From the NCBI RefSeq assembly GCF_003595215.1, contig NZ_QYZP01000001.1:62001-126000 (forward strand): DNA of 64,000 nucleotides, written 5' to 3'. The translations under genes were made by a program, and so were the position numbers. Below are positions 10,470 through 18,493 of this stretch, in pieces. Under the pieces are notes generated by a model that had not been told where the DNA came from, searched no databases, and was given only the letters and a program-made list of their open reading frames with translations. The DNA comes from Nesterenkonia natronophila (GTDB lineage: Bacteria > Actinomycetota > Actinomycetes > Actinomycetales > Micrococcaceae). The first letter of the stretch is position 1. Every line of letters starts with the position of its first letter.

Positions 10470-11099
10470 TCAGCGGATGGGATTGAGGTCAGCAGCCTTC
10501 TCTGCAGCACCCTGCATGCCAAGAGATTCCAACCAGTTGCCCAACATCCGGTAGCCGCCCTCCGTCAGCACTGACTCCGGGTGATACTGCAGTCCCCACA
10601 ACGGCGCGCTGCGGTGGGCGAAGGCCATGATGACACCATCGGCAGTCGTAGCCGTGACCTCCAGGACATCCGGTACCGTATCCGGGCGTACAGCCAATGA
10701 GTGGTAGCGCGTAGCCTCGAAGGTCTCCGGGAGCCCGGCGAAGGACTCGTGCCCGGTATGAGTGACCGGAGAGGTCTTTCCGTGCATCAACTTATCGGCG
10801 TGCGTCACTGTCGCGCCGAACGCCTCACCCAGGCCCTGGTGGCCCAGACAAACACCCAGCATGGGAGATCGGGCCTCACCACACCACCGGATCAGCTCGA
10901 CGGTGAACCCCGCGTCCGCAGGGGTCCCTGGACCTGGAGAGATCAGCACTCCGTCGTGCTCTGCGGCCAGCTCGGTGACTTCTTTGAGGGTGAGGTCGTC
11001 ATTGCGGATCACAGTGGTCTCAGCGCCGAGCTCACGCAGGTATCCCACAAGCGTGTAGACAAAGCTGTCGTAGTTGTCGACGACCAAAATACGAGTCAT
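10470..11099 (-). CDS. pabA: Anthranilate/para-aminobenzoate synthase component II (TrpG/PabA type)
   Basis: This glutamine amidotransferase subunit of 209 residues releases ammonia for chorismate amination in tryptophan or folate synthesis. It shows the N-terminal VDNYDSFVYTL signature, the oxyanion PGPG segment, nucleophile Cys84 in LGVCLGHQGLGEAFG, and the histidine/glutamate pair in LQYHPESV. No chorismate-binding partner is encoded nearby, so sequence alone cannot decide between PabA and TrpG; a stand-alone copy at this position near pknB is common in actinobacteria and often labelled trpG. It is transcribed downstream of the sortase and the small membrane protein and may share their operon. 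Confidence 0.9.
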   Translation of the reverse strand: MTRILVVDNYDSFVYTLVGYLRELGAETTVIRNDDLTLKEVTELAAEHDGVLISPGPGTPADAGFTVELIRWCGEARSPMLGVCLGHQGLGEAFGATVTHADKLMHGKTSPVTHTGHESFAGLPETFEATRYHSLAVRPDTVPDVLEVTATTADGVIMAFAHRSAPLWGLQYHPESVLTEGGYRMLGNWLESLGMQGAAEKAADLNPIR

Positions 11100-11108
11100 A
11101 GCGCTCCA

Positions 11109-11273
11109 TTATCCGTCATCCAGAGTCACTTCACCCAATGGGCTGTAGTCGCTCAACCAGGGGAAGACGAATTCCATCAGACCGTAGACCACCGCCGCGA
11201 GCAGAAACACGGTGGTGAGGATCCGGAGCCAGAGCGGACCGGGGAGCACCTTGCGGAAGAACCAGGCGTACAT
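11109..11273 (-). CDS. Small single-span membrane protein of 54 residues
   Basis: A 54-codon gene lies between the sortase and the amidotransferase genes. It begins MYAWFFRKVLPGPLWLRIL, has one hydrophobic helix (about 16-38) and ends with an acidic tail ending LDDG. Its ATG shares the final base of the sortase stop (TGATG), which argues for real translational coupling. I believe similar tiny proteins with a PGPLWLRI-like motif occur beside sortases or pabA in related actinobacteria, but the function is unknown to me. The orientation implied by the basic N-terminal residues puts the acidic end outside. Confidence 0.75.
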   Translation of the reverse strand: MYAWFFRKVLPGPLWLRILTTVFLLAAVVYGLMEFVFPWLSDYSPLGEVTLDDG

Positions 11274-12133
11274 CAGTCAGCACCTCCGGCGTCGAACATA
11301 TCCGCAACCGGCTGGTGGTGGACCAAATCCTCCGGCGCTGCTCCACCGACCGGCACAAAGTCGACTATCTCAGCGTGGTGGATGAGCCGCTCGCGGTTTG
11401 AGTACATGGGGTGGCAGGTGGTGAAGGTCAGCACACCGACCTCGGCCTCTCCGCCCGGGTCGTTCGGCACGGGGGCCAACACCTCCCCCTGACTCGGATC
11501 CACCACGTGACGCTCTCGAACCTCGTAGACATAGATGCCGTCATAGGAGACCACGTAGATGGGGTCCCCCGACTGCAGGTCATCCTGGTTGCCGAGCATA
11601 GATGCATTGGTGTTGCGGTGACCGGCCAGTGCGAAGTTTCCCGCTTCGTCCGGCCACTGGGTCTCCGTGTAGTGCCCGACCCCACCCCGGTCAATCTGCT
11701 CGGAGCTGGTGCCGTGTCTGATCGGTGCCGCCCATTGCTCACCCAGCCGCGGCGCATAGACCGTGCCCATGATGTCCCCCGGACCCGTTTGGCTGCGCAT
11801 GTGATCAGCGCATCCGATGTCCGTGCCGTCCTCCAAGGTGTAGCACGCCTCGAAACCGGCCGGTTCAGCGTCGTCAGCTTCTGCCGCCTGGGGCTGTGCC
11901 GACATGTCGGCGTAGAACTCCTCCAAGGAATCCTGCCGGTCCGCTTCAGCCTCGATGCCGGTCCACCACAGTTCCCACACGATGAAGAGCAGACCCAGCA
12001 CGCCCAAAGTAATAAGCAGCTCCCCGAACCAGCCAAGAATTTTGGATCCCAGGGAGCGACGAGGCCGACGCGCCGGAGGTTGACGTTCCGTCCACTGTGC
12101 CGGGTCGGCATGCCGGGGTCCTGCCAACGTCAT
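11273..12133 (-). CDS. srtE: Class E sortase
   Basis: This 286-residue membrane transpeptidase anchors or links surface proteins. An N-terminal basic stretch precedes a transmembrane helix (about 34-57). The catalytic residues of sortases are visible: His172 in FALAGHRNT, Cys240 in LTFTTCHP (TLXTC-like), and an arginine in SNRERL (247 or 249). TLTTC-type class E enzymes usually recognise LAXTG substrates; I found no obvious sortase substrate with a C-terminal LPXTG/LAXTG signal in this window. It diverges from crgA across an 81-base intergenic segment and is followed by a coupled small membrane protein gene. Confidence 0.92.
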   Translation of the reverse strand: MTLAGPRHADPAQWTERQPPARRPRRSLGSKILGWFGELLITLGVLGLLFIVWELWWTGIEAEADRQDSLEEFYADMSAQPQAAEADDAEPAGFEACYTLEDGTDIGCADHMRSQTGPGDIMGTVYAPRLGEQWAAPIRHGTSSEQIDRGGVGHYTETQWPDEAGNFALAGHRNTNASMLGNQDDLQSGDPIYVVSYDGIYVYEVRERHVVDPSQGEVLAPVPNDPGGEAEVGVLTFTTCHPMYSNRERLIHHAEIVDFVPVGGAAPEDLVHHQPVADMFDAGGAD

Positions 12134-12214
12134 CGTGGTCCCTTGCTCGCTTTGCGTAGAATAGCGCGGAGAAAGTCAGACACTCATAGAGTACCTAATA
12201 TCCAGGAGTTACCC

Positions 12215-12514
12215 GTGCCCGAGTCCCGACGCCGGAAGAACCGCAACGCCGGCGATCAGCAGTTGAACGATCCGAAGTCCCCGTTGAACAGTGCGGAACA
12301 GTTCAGTGTTGAGGGTCTCGACGGCGAGGATGAGTCCCTGCCGGCCTGGTACCGGGTGACGATGTTCGGCCTGATGATCGTCGGTCTGTTATGGCTGATC
12401 ATCTGGTATGTCACCTCTGGGGCACTTCCGATCAACGCCGCCGGAGGATGGAATATCATAATCGGTTTCTCTATAGCCATGGTCGGGTTTTTCATGACCA
12501 TGCGCTGGCGTTGA
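12215..12514 (+). CDS. crgA: Cell division protein CrgA
   Basis: CrgA is a small two-span membrane protein that helps recruit the divisome in actinobacteria. The 99-residue product has a basic N-terminus (PESRRRKNRN), then LPAWYRVTMFGLMIVGLLWLI and a second helix ending at MRWR, the usual CrgA pattern. I use the GTG at 12215, preceded by AGGAG at 12204-12208. The open frame extends further upstream but has no plausible ribosome-binding site there and would cross the sortase promoter. The gene lies alone between the divergent sortase and the convergent tricorn protease, with 3 bases between stops. Confidence 0.92.
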   Translation: MPESRRRKNRNAGDQQLNDPKSPLNSAEQFSVEGLDGEDESLPAWYRVTMFGLMIVGLLWLIIWYVTSGALPINAAGGWNIIIGFSIAMVGFFMTMRWR

Positions 12515-12517
12515 GAC

Positions 12518-15500
12518 TCAGCTCCTCACCTTGGGCTCAGGCAGTGCCGGAGGTGCTGCCGCCGGTTTGGTCTCCAGCTGTGCATAAGCCTCCGCGATAG
12601 CGCGATCCAGTTGCGGGTCTTCGTCACTGAAGAGCTGTCCCGGCTTGTGGACCACCTCAATGTCGGGGTCCACACCGTAGTTCTCGACATCCCAGCCCTC
12701 ACCTTCGATCCAGAACGCGTACTTGGGCTGAGTGACGGCGGTGCCGTCCACCAGGTCGAACCGCCCGTCGATGCCGATGACTCCACCCCACGTGCGCGTG
12801 CCGACCACAGGGCCGAGATCCATCGCCTGTGCCACGGCGTTGACGATGTCACCATCCGAACCGGAGTTCTCATTGGCCACCAGCACTACAGGCCCCCGTG
12901 GGGCCCCGTCGGGGTACGCCATCGCCTCTGCCTCGTGGCGTGCCCGAGCCCACGCCACGACCCGTTGGGCGAGCCGCGCGATCACCAACTGAGAGGTGTG
13001 CCCACCGCCGTTGTAGCGAACATCGGCAATCAGTCCCTCTCCCCTGGTGGCAAGTCGCAGATCCCGGTGCAGCTGCGCCCATCCAGAGGCGACCATATCC
13101 GGGACGTGAAGGTATCCCAGCCGCCCGTTGGTCTTCTTCGCGATGTACTCCCGGCGAGACCGCACCCAGTCCTGGTAGCGAAGCTCGGACTCATCCGACA
13201 GCGGAAGGACCACCACGCGTCGACTTTGGCCACCCCGCAACAGGGTGAGCTCCACAGGCTTATCGGCTGAGCCTGCCAGGTGCTTGGCGGGACCAATGAC
13301 GCGGTCAACCGGCTGACCATCGACTTCGGTGATGAGGTCTCCTGGTTCCGCATTCACTCCAGCTGCGTGAAGCGGCGAGCGCGCCTGCGGCTCGGAGGAT
13401 TCGCTGGGCAGTATCCGATCGATGCGCCACCCTTGATCGGCCGGTGAGAGATCAGCCCCCAGCAGTCCCAGTTTTTGGTCCTCGCCGCGGGGCGGGCCCT
13501 GGTCGATCACATAGGCGTGCGACGTATTGAGCTCGCCCACGGTCTCCCAAAGGATGTCGACGACGTCGTCCTTGGTGCGTGCCTTGTCCACCAGCGGTCG
13601 GTAGCGCCCCACCACGGACTCCCAGTCCACTCCGTCCATATCGGCGCGCCAGAACTGTTGCGTCATCAGTCGGCAGGCCTCTTCGAACATCTGTCTCCAT
13701 TCGGCCTGCTGGTCCAGCTGGAAGCGGAGGCGGGAGAGGTCAACGGTGACCCGGTCGGCGTCGTCGTCCTCGACCTTCTTGGTGGATGGCTGAACGGTGA
13801 CGGTGTTCTCATGCCGCAGCACGATCCTTTCCCCATCCCCTGAGACCGCGTAGTCGGTGAGTTTATCCACGATGACGGTGGTCTTACGCTCCTCGAAGTC
13901 CCAGCGGACGAGCTGCTCAGCTGGCTGCTCACCGGGCACTCCTGCCCGGCGGGATCCCAGCTCGCCGGTCTCCTGGGGAACCGTGACCCACAGCAGGGCG
14001 CCTTTGGCCGGACGTAGATCGCGATATGTAGCAGAAGGGACGGGGAACGGGATGACTCGCTCTTCGGCACGTTCGGCGTCGACATCCGGACTCGCCGGGA
14101 TCTTTTCCCGACTTGGGGTCTCCGCCTTGGCACCGTCGGCATTTTCGGGACTCGATGAGAGCCGCCACCCCTGGGAGCTGGGGCCGAATGGTGGTGGCTC
14201 CGAGGCAGAGAGCGGGAGCAGCCAGGGACGTGTGGCCCCGGAAAACGACAACGAGAACTCATGCGTGTCGTAGTGCGGGTCAAATGTACGGTTGGACAAG
14301 AAGGCGATGTATTTGCCGTCCCGGGTGAACGCGGGTGAGAAATCGTGGAAACGGTCGTCTGTCAGCGCCACAGGATCATGGTCGCCTTGGGTGTCGAGCA
14401 CCATCAACCGGTGGATCTGACTTTCCCCGGTGGTGGGGTGAGACCACAGCAGGTACCGCCCGTCCGGTGAGAAGGACGGTGACTTCGGCTCCCCGCAGGT
14501 GGATCGCAGGACGCGTCGCGCTGCTGGGACAGCTGCACGCAGCGCCCGTTTTGATTCGAGGTTCACCAGGCGGACCCAGCCATCGTGGGAGAGCACGGCC
14601 AGCCGTTCCCCGGCGGGGTCGGAGGCCATGTGCAGCACGCGGCCCAGGTCACCGGTCAGAATCCGCTCTGGTGCTGCTGATCCGTCCAGTGTATGGATCT
14701 CCAGGCTGTCCTCGCCCGCAGCATCCGTGACTACTGCCGCCCGACCGGTGTTGCCCAGGAGGATCGGCTCTCGGGTGCGAACCCCTGAGTCAGCAGCCAG
14801 GGCACGGCCCGGGCCTTCTCGGTGGGTCAGCCAGAACGTTTTGCCCCGCCAGGAGACCAGGCTTCCGTCTGCGCCATTATCTGGAATGAGACGGTCGAGG
14901 TTCTCGGTCGGCTGCAGGGTCAGCGGCGCCGGTGCGGTGCCGGGGAGAGTGACCTCAAGGCGACGGGCCGAGGCGTCGATACTGTCTTTGACCCAGATCT
15001 CACCGCGGCTGTGCCAAGTGATGCGGGTGCCATCGCTGGTGGCGTCCCGGACGTACCCGGTCGCCTCATCCTGGAACGTCAACTGCTTAAGGGTCTTCTG
15101 CTTGTTGGTGGCGGGCTTCTCCCAGCTCCAGAGGTTGGCCTGCATAGTGGCGCTCTTGGGGAAGCTGGCGGCCCGGTCGGAGACGAAGACCAGGGTGTCT
15201 CCGATCCACATGGGGTCCACGATTCCAGCGGTCTCATTCTCCAGCAGCTGCGTCCAAGCACCTTTGCCCTTCGCGTCCAACCAGAGTTTGGGCGCTGTAC
15301 CGCCACGGTACCGCTTCCAGTGGGCGGGTGTGCGGTACTCCGGGGTAGTCAGAGCAACGGCGCCGGAGCTCGCGAGGGCCAAGCCAGTCGCCGACCCGTA
15401 GCTGAGACGTTCCCACTCCCCGTTGAGCGACAAGGCGCGGACCACCTGGTCGCGGTGGACCTGACCGGCATTGGTGGACACCAGGAGGCGGCCATCAGCG

Positions 15501-15787
15501 GCCCACTCCAGGATCGTGGTCCGTCGGTTGCCCCACCAGGTCAGGCGCCGAACCTCACCGGAGTCCACACCGACCGCATAGACTTCGTGGTGACCGTCCC
15601 GTGTGGAGATGAAGAGGACCTCGGTGCCATCTGGGGAGATGCGAGGATGCTTAACGGGTGCGGCGTCGCGGGTCAGGCGCCACGCTCGGCCACCGTCAGC
15701 GCGCGCCAGCCACACGTCGTCCGCGGCAGTGAAAGTGATGTGGTCGCCATGCAGGTGGGGGTATCGCAGATATGCTCCGGAACTCAT
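12518..15787 (-). CDS. Tricorn-type protease (S41 family with beta-propellers and PDZ)
   Basis: This 1089-residue cytoplasmic protease resembles archaeal and streptomycete tricorn, which trims peptides produced by larger proteases. The N-terminal two thirds carries WD-like propeller repeats (ISPDGTEVLFIST, FSPDGRYLLWS, FTRDGKYIAFLSN). A helical C1 domain follows, then a PDZ domain (AAGVNAEPGDLITEVDGQPV) and the S41 catalytic domain, with the nucleophile serine in NENSGSDGDIV and upstream ADVRYNGGGHTS. No signal peptide is seen. Length is close to known tricorn proteins. It is probably monocistronic. Confidence 0.92.
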   Translation of the reverse strand: MSSGAYLRYPHLHGDHITFTAADDVWLARADGGRAWRLTRDAAPVKHPRISPDGTEVLFISTRDGHHEVYAVGVDSGEVRRLTWWGNRRTTILEWAADGRLLVSTNAGQVHRDQVVRALSLNGEWERLSYGSATGLALASSGAVALTTPEYRTPAHWKRYRGGTAPKLWLDAKGKGAWTQLLENETAGIVDPMWIGDTLVFVSDRAASFPKSATMQANLWSWEKPATNKQKTLKQLTFQDEATGYVRDATSDGTRITWHSRGEIWVKDSIDASARRLEVTLPGTAPAPLTLQPTENLDRLIPDNGADGSLVSWRGKTFWLTHREGPGRALAADSGVRTREPILLGNTGRAAVVTDAAGEDSLEIHTLDGSAAPERILTGDLGRVLHMASDPAGERLAVLSHDGWVRLVNLESKRALRAAVPAARRVLRSTCGEPKSPSFSPDGRYLLWSHPTTGESQIHRLMVLDTQGDHDPVALTDDRFHDFSPAFTRDGKYIAFLSNRTFDPHYDTHEFSLSFSGATRPWLLPLSASEPPPFGPSSQGWRLSSSPENADGAKAETPSREKIPASPDVDAERAEERVIPFPVPSATYRDLRPAKGALLWVTVPQETGELGSRRAGVPGEQPAEQLVRWDFEERKTTVIVDKLTDYAVSGDGERIVLRHENTVTVQPSTKKVEDDDADRVTVDLSRLRFQLDQQAEWRQMFEEACRLMTQQFWRADMDGVDWESVVGRYRPLVDKARTKDDVVDILWETVGELNTSHAYVIDQGPPRGEDQKLGLLGADLSPADQGWRIDRILPSESSEPQARSPLHAAGVNAEPGDLITEVDGQPVDRVIGPAKHLAGSADKPVELTLLRGGQSRRVVVLPLSDESELRYQDWVRSRREYIAKKTNGRLGYLHVPDMVASGWAQLHRDLRLATRGEGLIADVRYNGGGHTSQLVIARLAQRVVAWARARHEAEAMAYPDGAPRGPVVLVANENSGSDGDIVNAVAQAMDLGPVVGTRTWGGVIGIDGRFDLVDGTAVTQPKYAFWIEGEGWDVENYGVDPDIEVVHKPGQLFSDEDPQLDRAIAEAYAQLETKPAAAPPALPEPKVRS

Positions 15788-15978
15788 CCGCTCAGCCTAC
15801 ACAGCAGGACCTCCGCCATCCCCGCAAACACCCCTGCAAAGACTCCCGCGTCCGTGCGTATCAGCGCCATGTTGCGATGGCAGCCTCCTACAGCGTCCCG
15901 ATTTCTCAATGAGGGCCGGGAGGCTCGCTCAGATCAGTCCCACACTGTGCCACCCGTTCCGCCCCTCCACTCACGAAA

Positions 15979-16010
15979 GAGGGCCCCACACCTATAGGTG
16001 TGAGACCCTC
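15979..16010 (-). terminator. Rho-independent-like terminator
   Basis: The stem contains the perfect 16-base palindrome CACACCTATAGGTGTG, extended by GAGGG/CCCTC outer arms, and on the minus strand is followed by a short TTTC run. It lies 24 bases past the stop of the minus-strand gene ending at 16034, so it probably terminates that transcript. Confidence 0.65.
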
Positions 16011-16033
16011 CTGAAGAAGTGAGTCGTTCAGCC

Positions 16034-16807
16034 TCAGGCAGCAGGCTTGGGCGACGGGACCTCCGAGCTTGCGGGCTTGGCGTCCGTGTTGGTCTCCGCC
16101 TGAGCCGCTGGCTTGGGCGAATCAGCCGGAACCTTTGCCGAAGACACGGGCTCTGGCTTCTTCCAGGGGTCCTCAACCGGCTGGGACGCCCTCCAGGCAG
16201 CTACTGCGGCAGTCACTCCAGCAGTTACGGCACCGAAGACCAAGAGTCCCTTCTTTCGGGACTTCGTCTTCTGCTGCTTCTTCAGCTCCTTGGCCGCAGC
16301 TTTCGCGGCCCGCTCAGAGTTCTTCCGCAGCTTCTTAACGATGTTCTTGTCCCCGGTGGCCTTGACAAGTGCCGCCTCAACCCGCGGGTCGACCTGTGCC
16401 TTGTGGATCAGCTTGGCGGTCTGGTCCGCGTAGCCTCCCAGTTTGGCCGAGGCTGCGGGCAGGGTGTTCTTGGTGAAGTCAGCCTTGGCGTCGTCGTATT
16501 TGGCGACCACCCTCTGGACTTCCTTCTTGGCCTTCGGCGGCAGCTTGGCATACTGAGCCGCGATACCGTCACCGGCCTGGGATGAAAATTCTTTGATCTT
16601 GGAACCAGCCACAGCCGCACCGTCATTCACCGCGTGAAGAGCTTTCGTCGAGGCACCCTGTACCTTCGGAGCACTCTTGCGGTAGGTGTCCTCCGCCCAG
16701 TCAGCGGCCGAACCAACTTTCGGCGCGGCCCACTCCTGAGCAGTCTCAATTCCGGCGAGCACTGTGTGCCCCCAGCTGTGGCTCGGTTTCTTCTTCTTAC
16801 CGAACAT
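16034..16807 (-). CDS. Helical alanine/lysine-rich protein with one transmembrane segment
   Basis: This 257-residue protein of unknown function begins MFGKKKKPSHSWGH. The first 150 residues are predicted amphipathic helices rich in Ala, Lys and Asp (for example QVDPRVEAALVKATGDKN). A basic stretch KKQQKTKSRKKG follows, then one hydrophobic helix (LLVFGAVTAGVTAAVAAW) and a Pro/Ala/Glu-rich tail. It looks like the DUF5324-type actinobacterial proteins, which is a recollection and not a tested match. It diverges from ppiA across 59 bases and ends before a good terminator. A role at the membrane, perhaps as a stress or scaffold protein, is only a guess. Confidence 0.8.
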   Translation of the reverse strand: MFGKKKKPSHSWGHTVLAGIETAQEWAAPKVGSAADWAEDTYRKSAPKVQGASTKALHAVNDGAAVAGSKIKEFSSQAGDGIAAQYAKLPPKAKKEVQRVVAKYDDAKADFTKNTLPAASAKLGGYADQTAKLIHKAQVDPRVEAALVKATGDKNIVKKLRKNSERAAKAAAKELKKQQKTKSRKKGLLVFGAVTAGVTAAVAAWRASQPVEDPWKKPEPVSSAKVPADSPKPAAQAETNTDAKPASSEVPSPKPAA

Positions 16808-16866
16808 GCATGTCCTCCGAATCAGGATGGGTTGCTCTCCTTAGCCTACATGGAACAATAGCCCCT

Positions 16867-17412
16867 ATGACTGCTATTGCTACCCATAAAGCGACCATCA
16901 AGACCAACGCCGGCAACATTGTTGTCGAACTCTTCGGTCACCATGCCCCGGTGACGGTGGAGAACTTCGTGGGGCTGGCCACCGGTGACAAACCGTGGAA
17001 GCACCCAGAGACTGGTGAGGACCAGACGGGCACCCCACTTTACGACGGTACGGTATTCCACCGGATCATCAAGGATTTCATGATCCAGGGCGGCGATCCG
17101 TTAGGCCTGGGAGTGGGCGGACCGGGGTACCAGTTCGACGACGAGATCCATCCTGAACTGGACTTCACTGAGCCGTACAAGCTGGCTATGGCCAATGCCG
17201 GAACCCAGAACGGCAAGGGCACCAACGGTTCCCAGTTCTTCATCACCTCCGTAGCCACCACCTGGCTGCAGGGCAAGCACAGCATCTTCGGTGAGGTGCG
17301 CGACGCAGAAAGCCGCAAGGTGGTGGATGAGCTCAACTCCGTCTCCACCGACATGCGTGATCGCCCCAAGGAGGACGTCGTGATCGAGTCCGTCGAAGTA
17401 GCCACACTCTGA
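16867..17412 (+). CDS. ppiA: Cyclophilin-type peptidyl-prolyl cis-trans isomerase
   Basis: This 181-residue cytoplasmic isomerase catalyses proline cis-trans isomerisation. Cyclophilin signatures are GTVFHRIIKDFMIQGGDP (spelled DGTVFHRIIKDFM here), GTNGSQFFIT and LQGKHSIFGEV. I choose the ATG at 16867, giving the usual MTAIATHKATIKTNAGN start; an upstream GTG-type extension would read through the divergent promoter region. ppiA near crgA and trpG is the known origin-proximal arrangement in actinobacteria. The gene is followed at once by a rhomboid gene with a large inverted repeat in between. Confidence 0.93.
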   Translation: MTAIATHKATIKTNAGNIVVELFGHHAPVTVENFVGLATGDKPWKHPETGEDQTGTPLYDGTVFHRIIKDFMIQGGDPLGLGVGGPGYQFDDEIHPELDFTEPYKLAMANAGTQNGKGTNGSQFFITSVATTWLQGKHSIFGEVRDAESRKVVDELNSVSTDMRDRPKEDVVIESVEVATL

Positions 17413-17429
17413 ACACCTGTTTCAAACAT

Positions 17430-17484
17430 CAGAACAAAGAGGCCTATGTGCAGTGCCAGCGCTGCGATAGGCCTCTTTGTTCTG
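17430..17484 (+). repeat. Perfect 18-bp inverted repeat spanning the rhomboid start
   Basis: Left arm 17430-17447 (CAGAACAAAGAGGCCTAT) and right arm 17467-17484 are exact reverse complements, with a 19-base loop that itself contains GCAG/CTGC. The GTG start of the rhomboid gene is the first loop codon. As RNA this would form a very stable hairpin, able to terminate ppiA transcription or mask the rhomboid start. There is no strong T-run after it (CTTTGTTCTG is within the arm). Confidence 0.9.
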
Positions 17485-18281
17485 CCTGCATGGTAGAAGC
17501 TCCGGTGGGCTTTCAGTGCCCAGTGTGTCTTGATGAGGCACGCCGCCGCAGGCCCACCCCGCGGACGATCTTTGGGGGGCGTGCCGCCTCGGGACGGCCC
17601 ACCGTCACGTACTCAGTCATCGCAATCTGCGTGCTGGTCTACCTCGTCCAGATCTTGCCGGTGTCTGCCGGCCAGCTGCTCAGCGCGCTACCTGATCTGA
17701 CGGACCTGTGGGCCTATGCTCCGGCATATACCTCCACCTGGTATCCGATGTTCGAGCCATGGCGGATGTTGACCTCCGCCGTTCTGCATCATCCGGGAAA
17801 TGCCATGCATATCGCCTTCAACATGCTCGCCCTGTGGTTCGTCGGCCGAGCGATGGAACCTGAGATCGGCCGTTGGCGCTTCATCGCCCTGTTGGTCCTG
17901 TCAGCCTGGGGCGGATCTCTGGCCATATTGATGAGCTCTGTGTTCGGCCTCACTCACCCTTTCGGGCCAACCGTGGGGGCCTCCGGCGCGGTATTCGGCC
18001 TGTTCGGCGCCCTGTTCATCCTAATGCGGTCCTCCGGCTCCCAAACTGGGGGCATCGTCGCCTTGGTGGGCATCAACATGGCGGTGAGTTTCCTAGTTCC
18101 CAACATCTCCTGGCAGGGTCATCTGGGTGGTCTGCTGACAGGTGCGCTCGTCGCACTAATCATTGCCAAGGCACCCCGAAAGAACCGCACCCTGTGGACG
18201 GCGGTGGGACTGACAGGGTTGGCCACTGTCCTACTGATGCTTACTGCGGTGGGGGTCCAACTCGTACCCTTCCCCATGTAA
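17448..18281 (+). CDS. Rhomboid-family intramembrane serine protease with N-terminal zinc finger
   Basis: This is a six- to seven-helix intramembrane protease of 277 residues. An N-terminal B-box-like cysteine cluster (CQRC, CSAC, CPVC) precedes the membrane domain. The catalytic serine lies in VGASGAVFGLFGALF and the histidine in SWQGHLGGLLTG, and the HxxxN-type segment NAMHIAFNMLALW is present. The GTG at 17448 is the first standard start, but the frame is open upstream and codes for TCFKHQNKEAY, which supplies the first Cys/His pair normally found in these fingers. A CTG at 17409, overlapping the ppiA stop as CTGA, is the only near-start there. Expression may be controlled by the inverted repeat. 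Confidence 0.88.
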   Translation: MQCQRCDRPLCSACMVEAPVGFQCPVCLDEARRRRPTPRTIFGGRAASGRPTVTYSVIAICVLVYLVQILPVSAGQLLSALPDLTDLWAYAPAYTSTWYPMFEPWRMLTSAVLHHPGNAMHIAFNMLALWFVGRAMEPEIGRWRFIALLVLSAWGGSLAILMSSVFGLTHPFGPTVGASGAVFGLFGALFILMRSSGSQTGGIVALVGINMAVSFLVPNISWQGHLGGLLTGALVALIIAKAPRKNRTLWTAVGLTGLATVLLMLTAVGVQLVPFPM

Positions 18282-18430
18282 GCCCCACACTGGCCGTGCC
18301 AGCACCTCCGCATTCCCCAGATGTCACATAAGCATGTGGGTAACTTCCAGCCCCGCGCCTTGGCGGTGGCCGTGTGTGCTTCTCACAAGGAGCGTTCACT
18401 CCTCGTTCTGAAAAGTTACACCGGTGTAGT

Positions 18431-18462
18431 TTGTCCACACTGTGGATAACTGCTGTGGATAA
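18431..18462. promoter_or_regulatory. Cluster of three DnaA-box-like sequences
   Basis: TGTGGATAA, the exact complement of the TTATCCACA consensus, occurs at 18441-18449 and again at 18454-18462, 13 bases apart. TTGTCCACA, one mismatch from consensus, lies in the opposite orientation at 18431-18439. They sit in the 212-base gap upstream of the epimerase-like gene. The neighbourhood is origin-proximal in related genomes, so DnaA binding here is plausible. Confidence 0.6.
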
Positions 18463-18493
18463 CTCTTTCAGGGCGACGGTCTAGGCTGGCACC

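Noticed and set aside
12134..12214. Promoter for crgA with TAGAAT as -10
   Set aside because: TAGAAT is a fair -10 but no acceptable -35 lies at 16-18 bases, so I did not list it.
14499..15401. A 300-codon open frame antisense to the tricorn protease gene
   Set aside because: It lies wholly within a well-supported gene, has Ser/Arg-rich composition typical of reverse reading of high-GC DNA, and shows no family motif.
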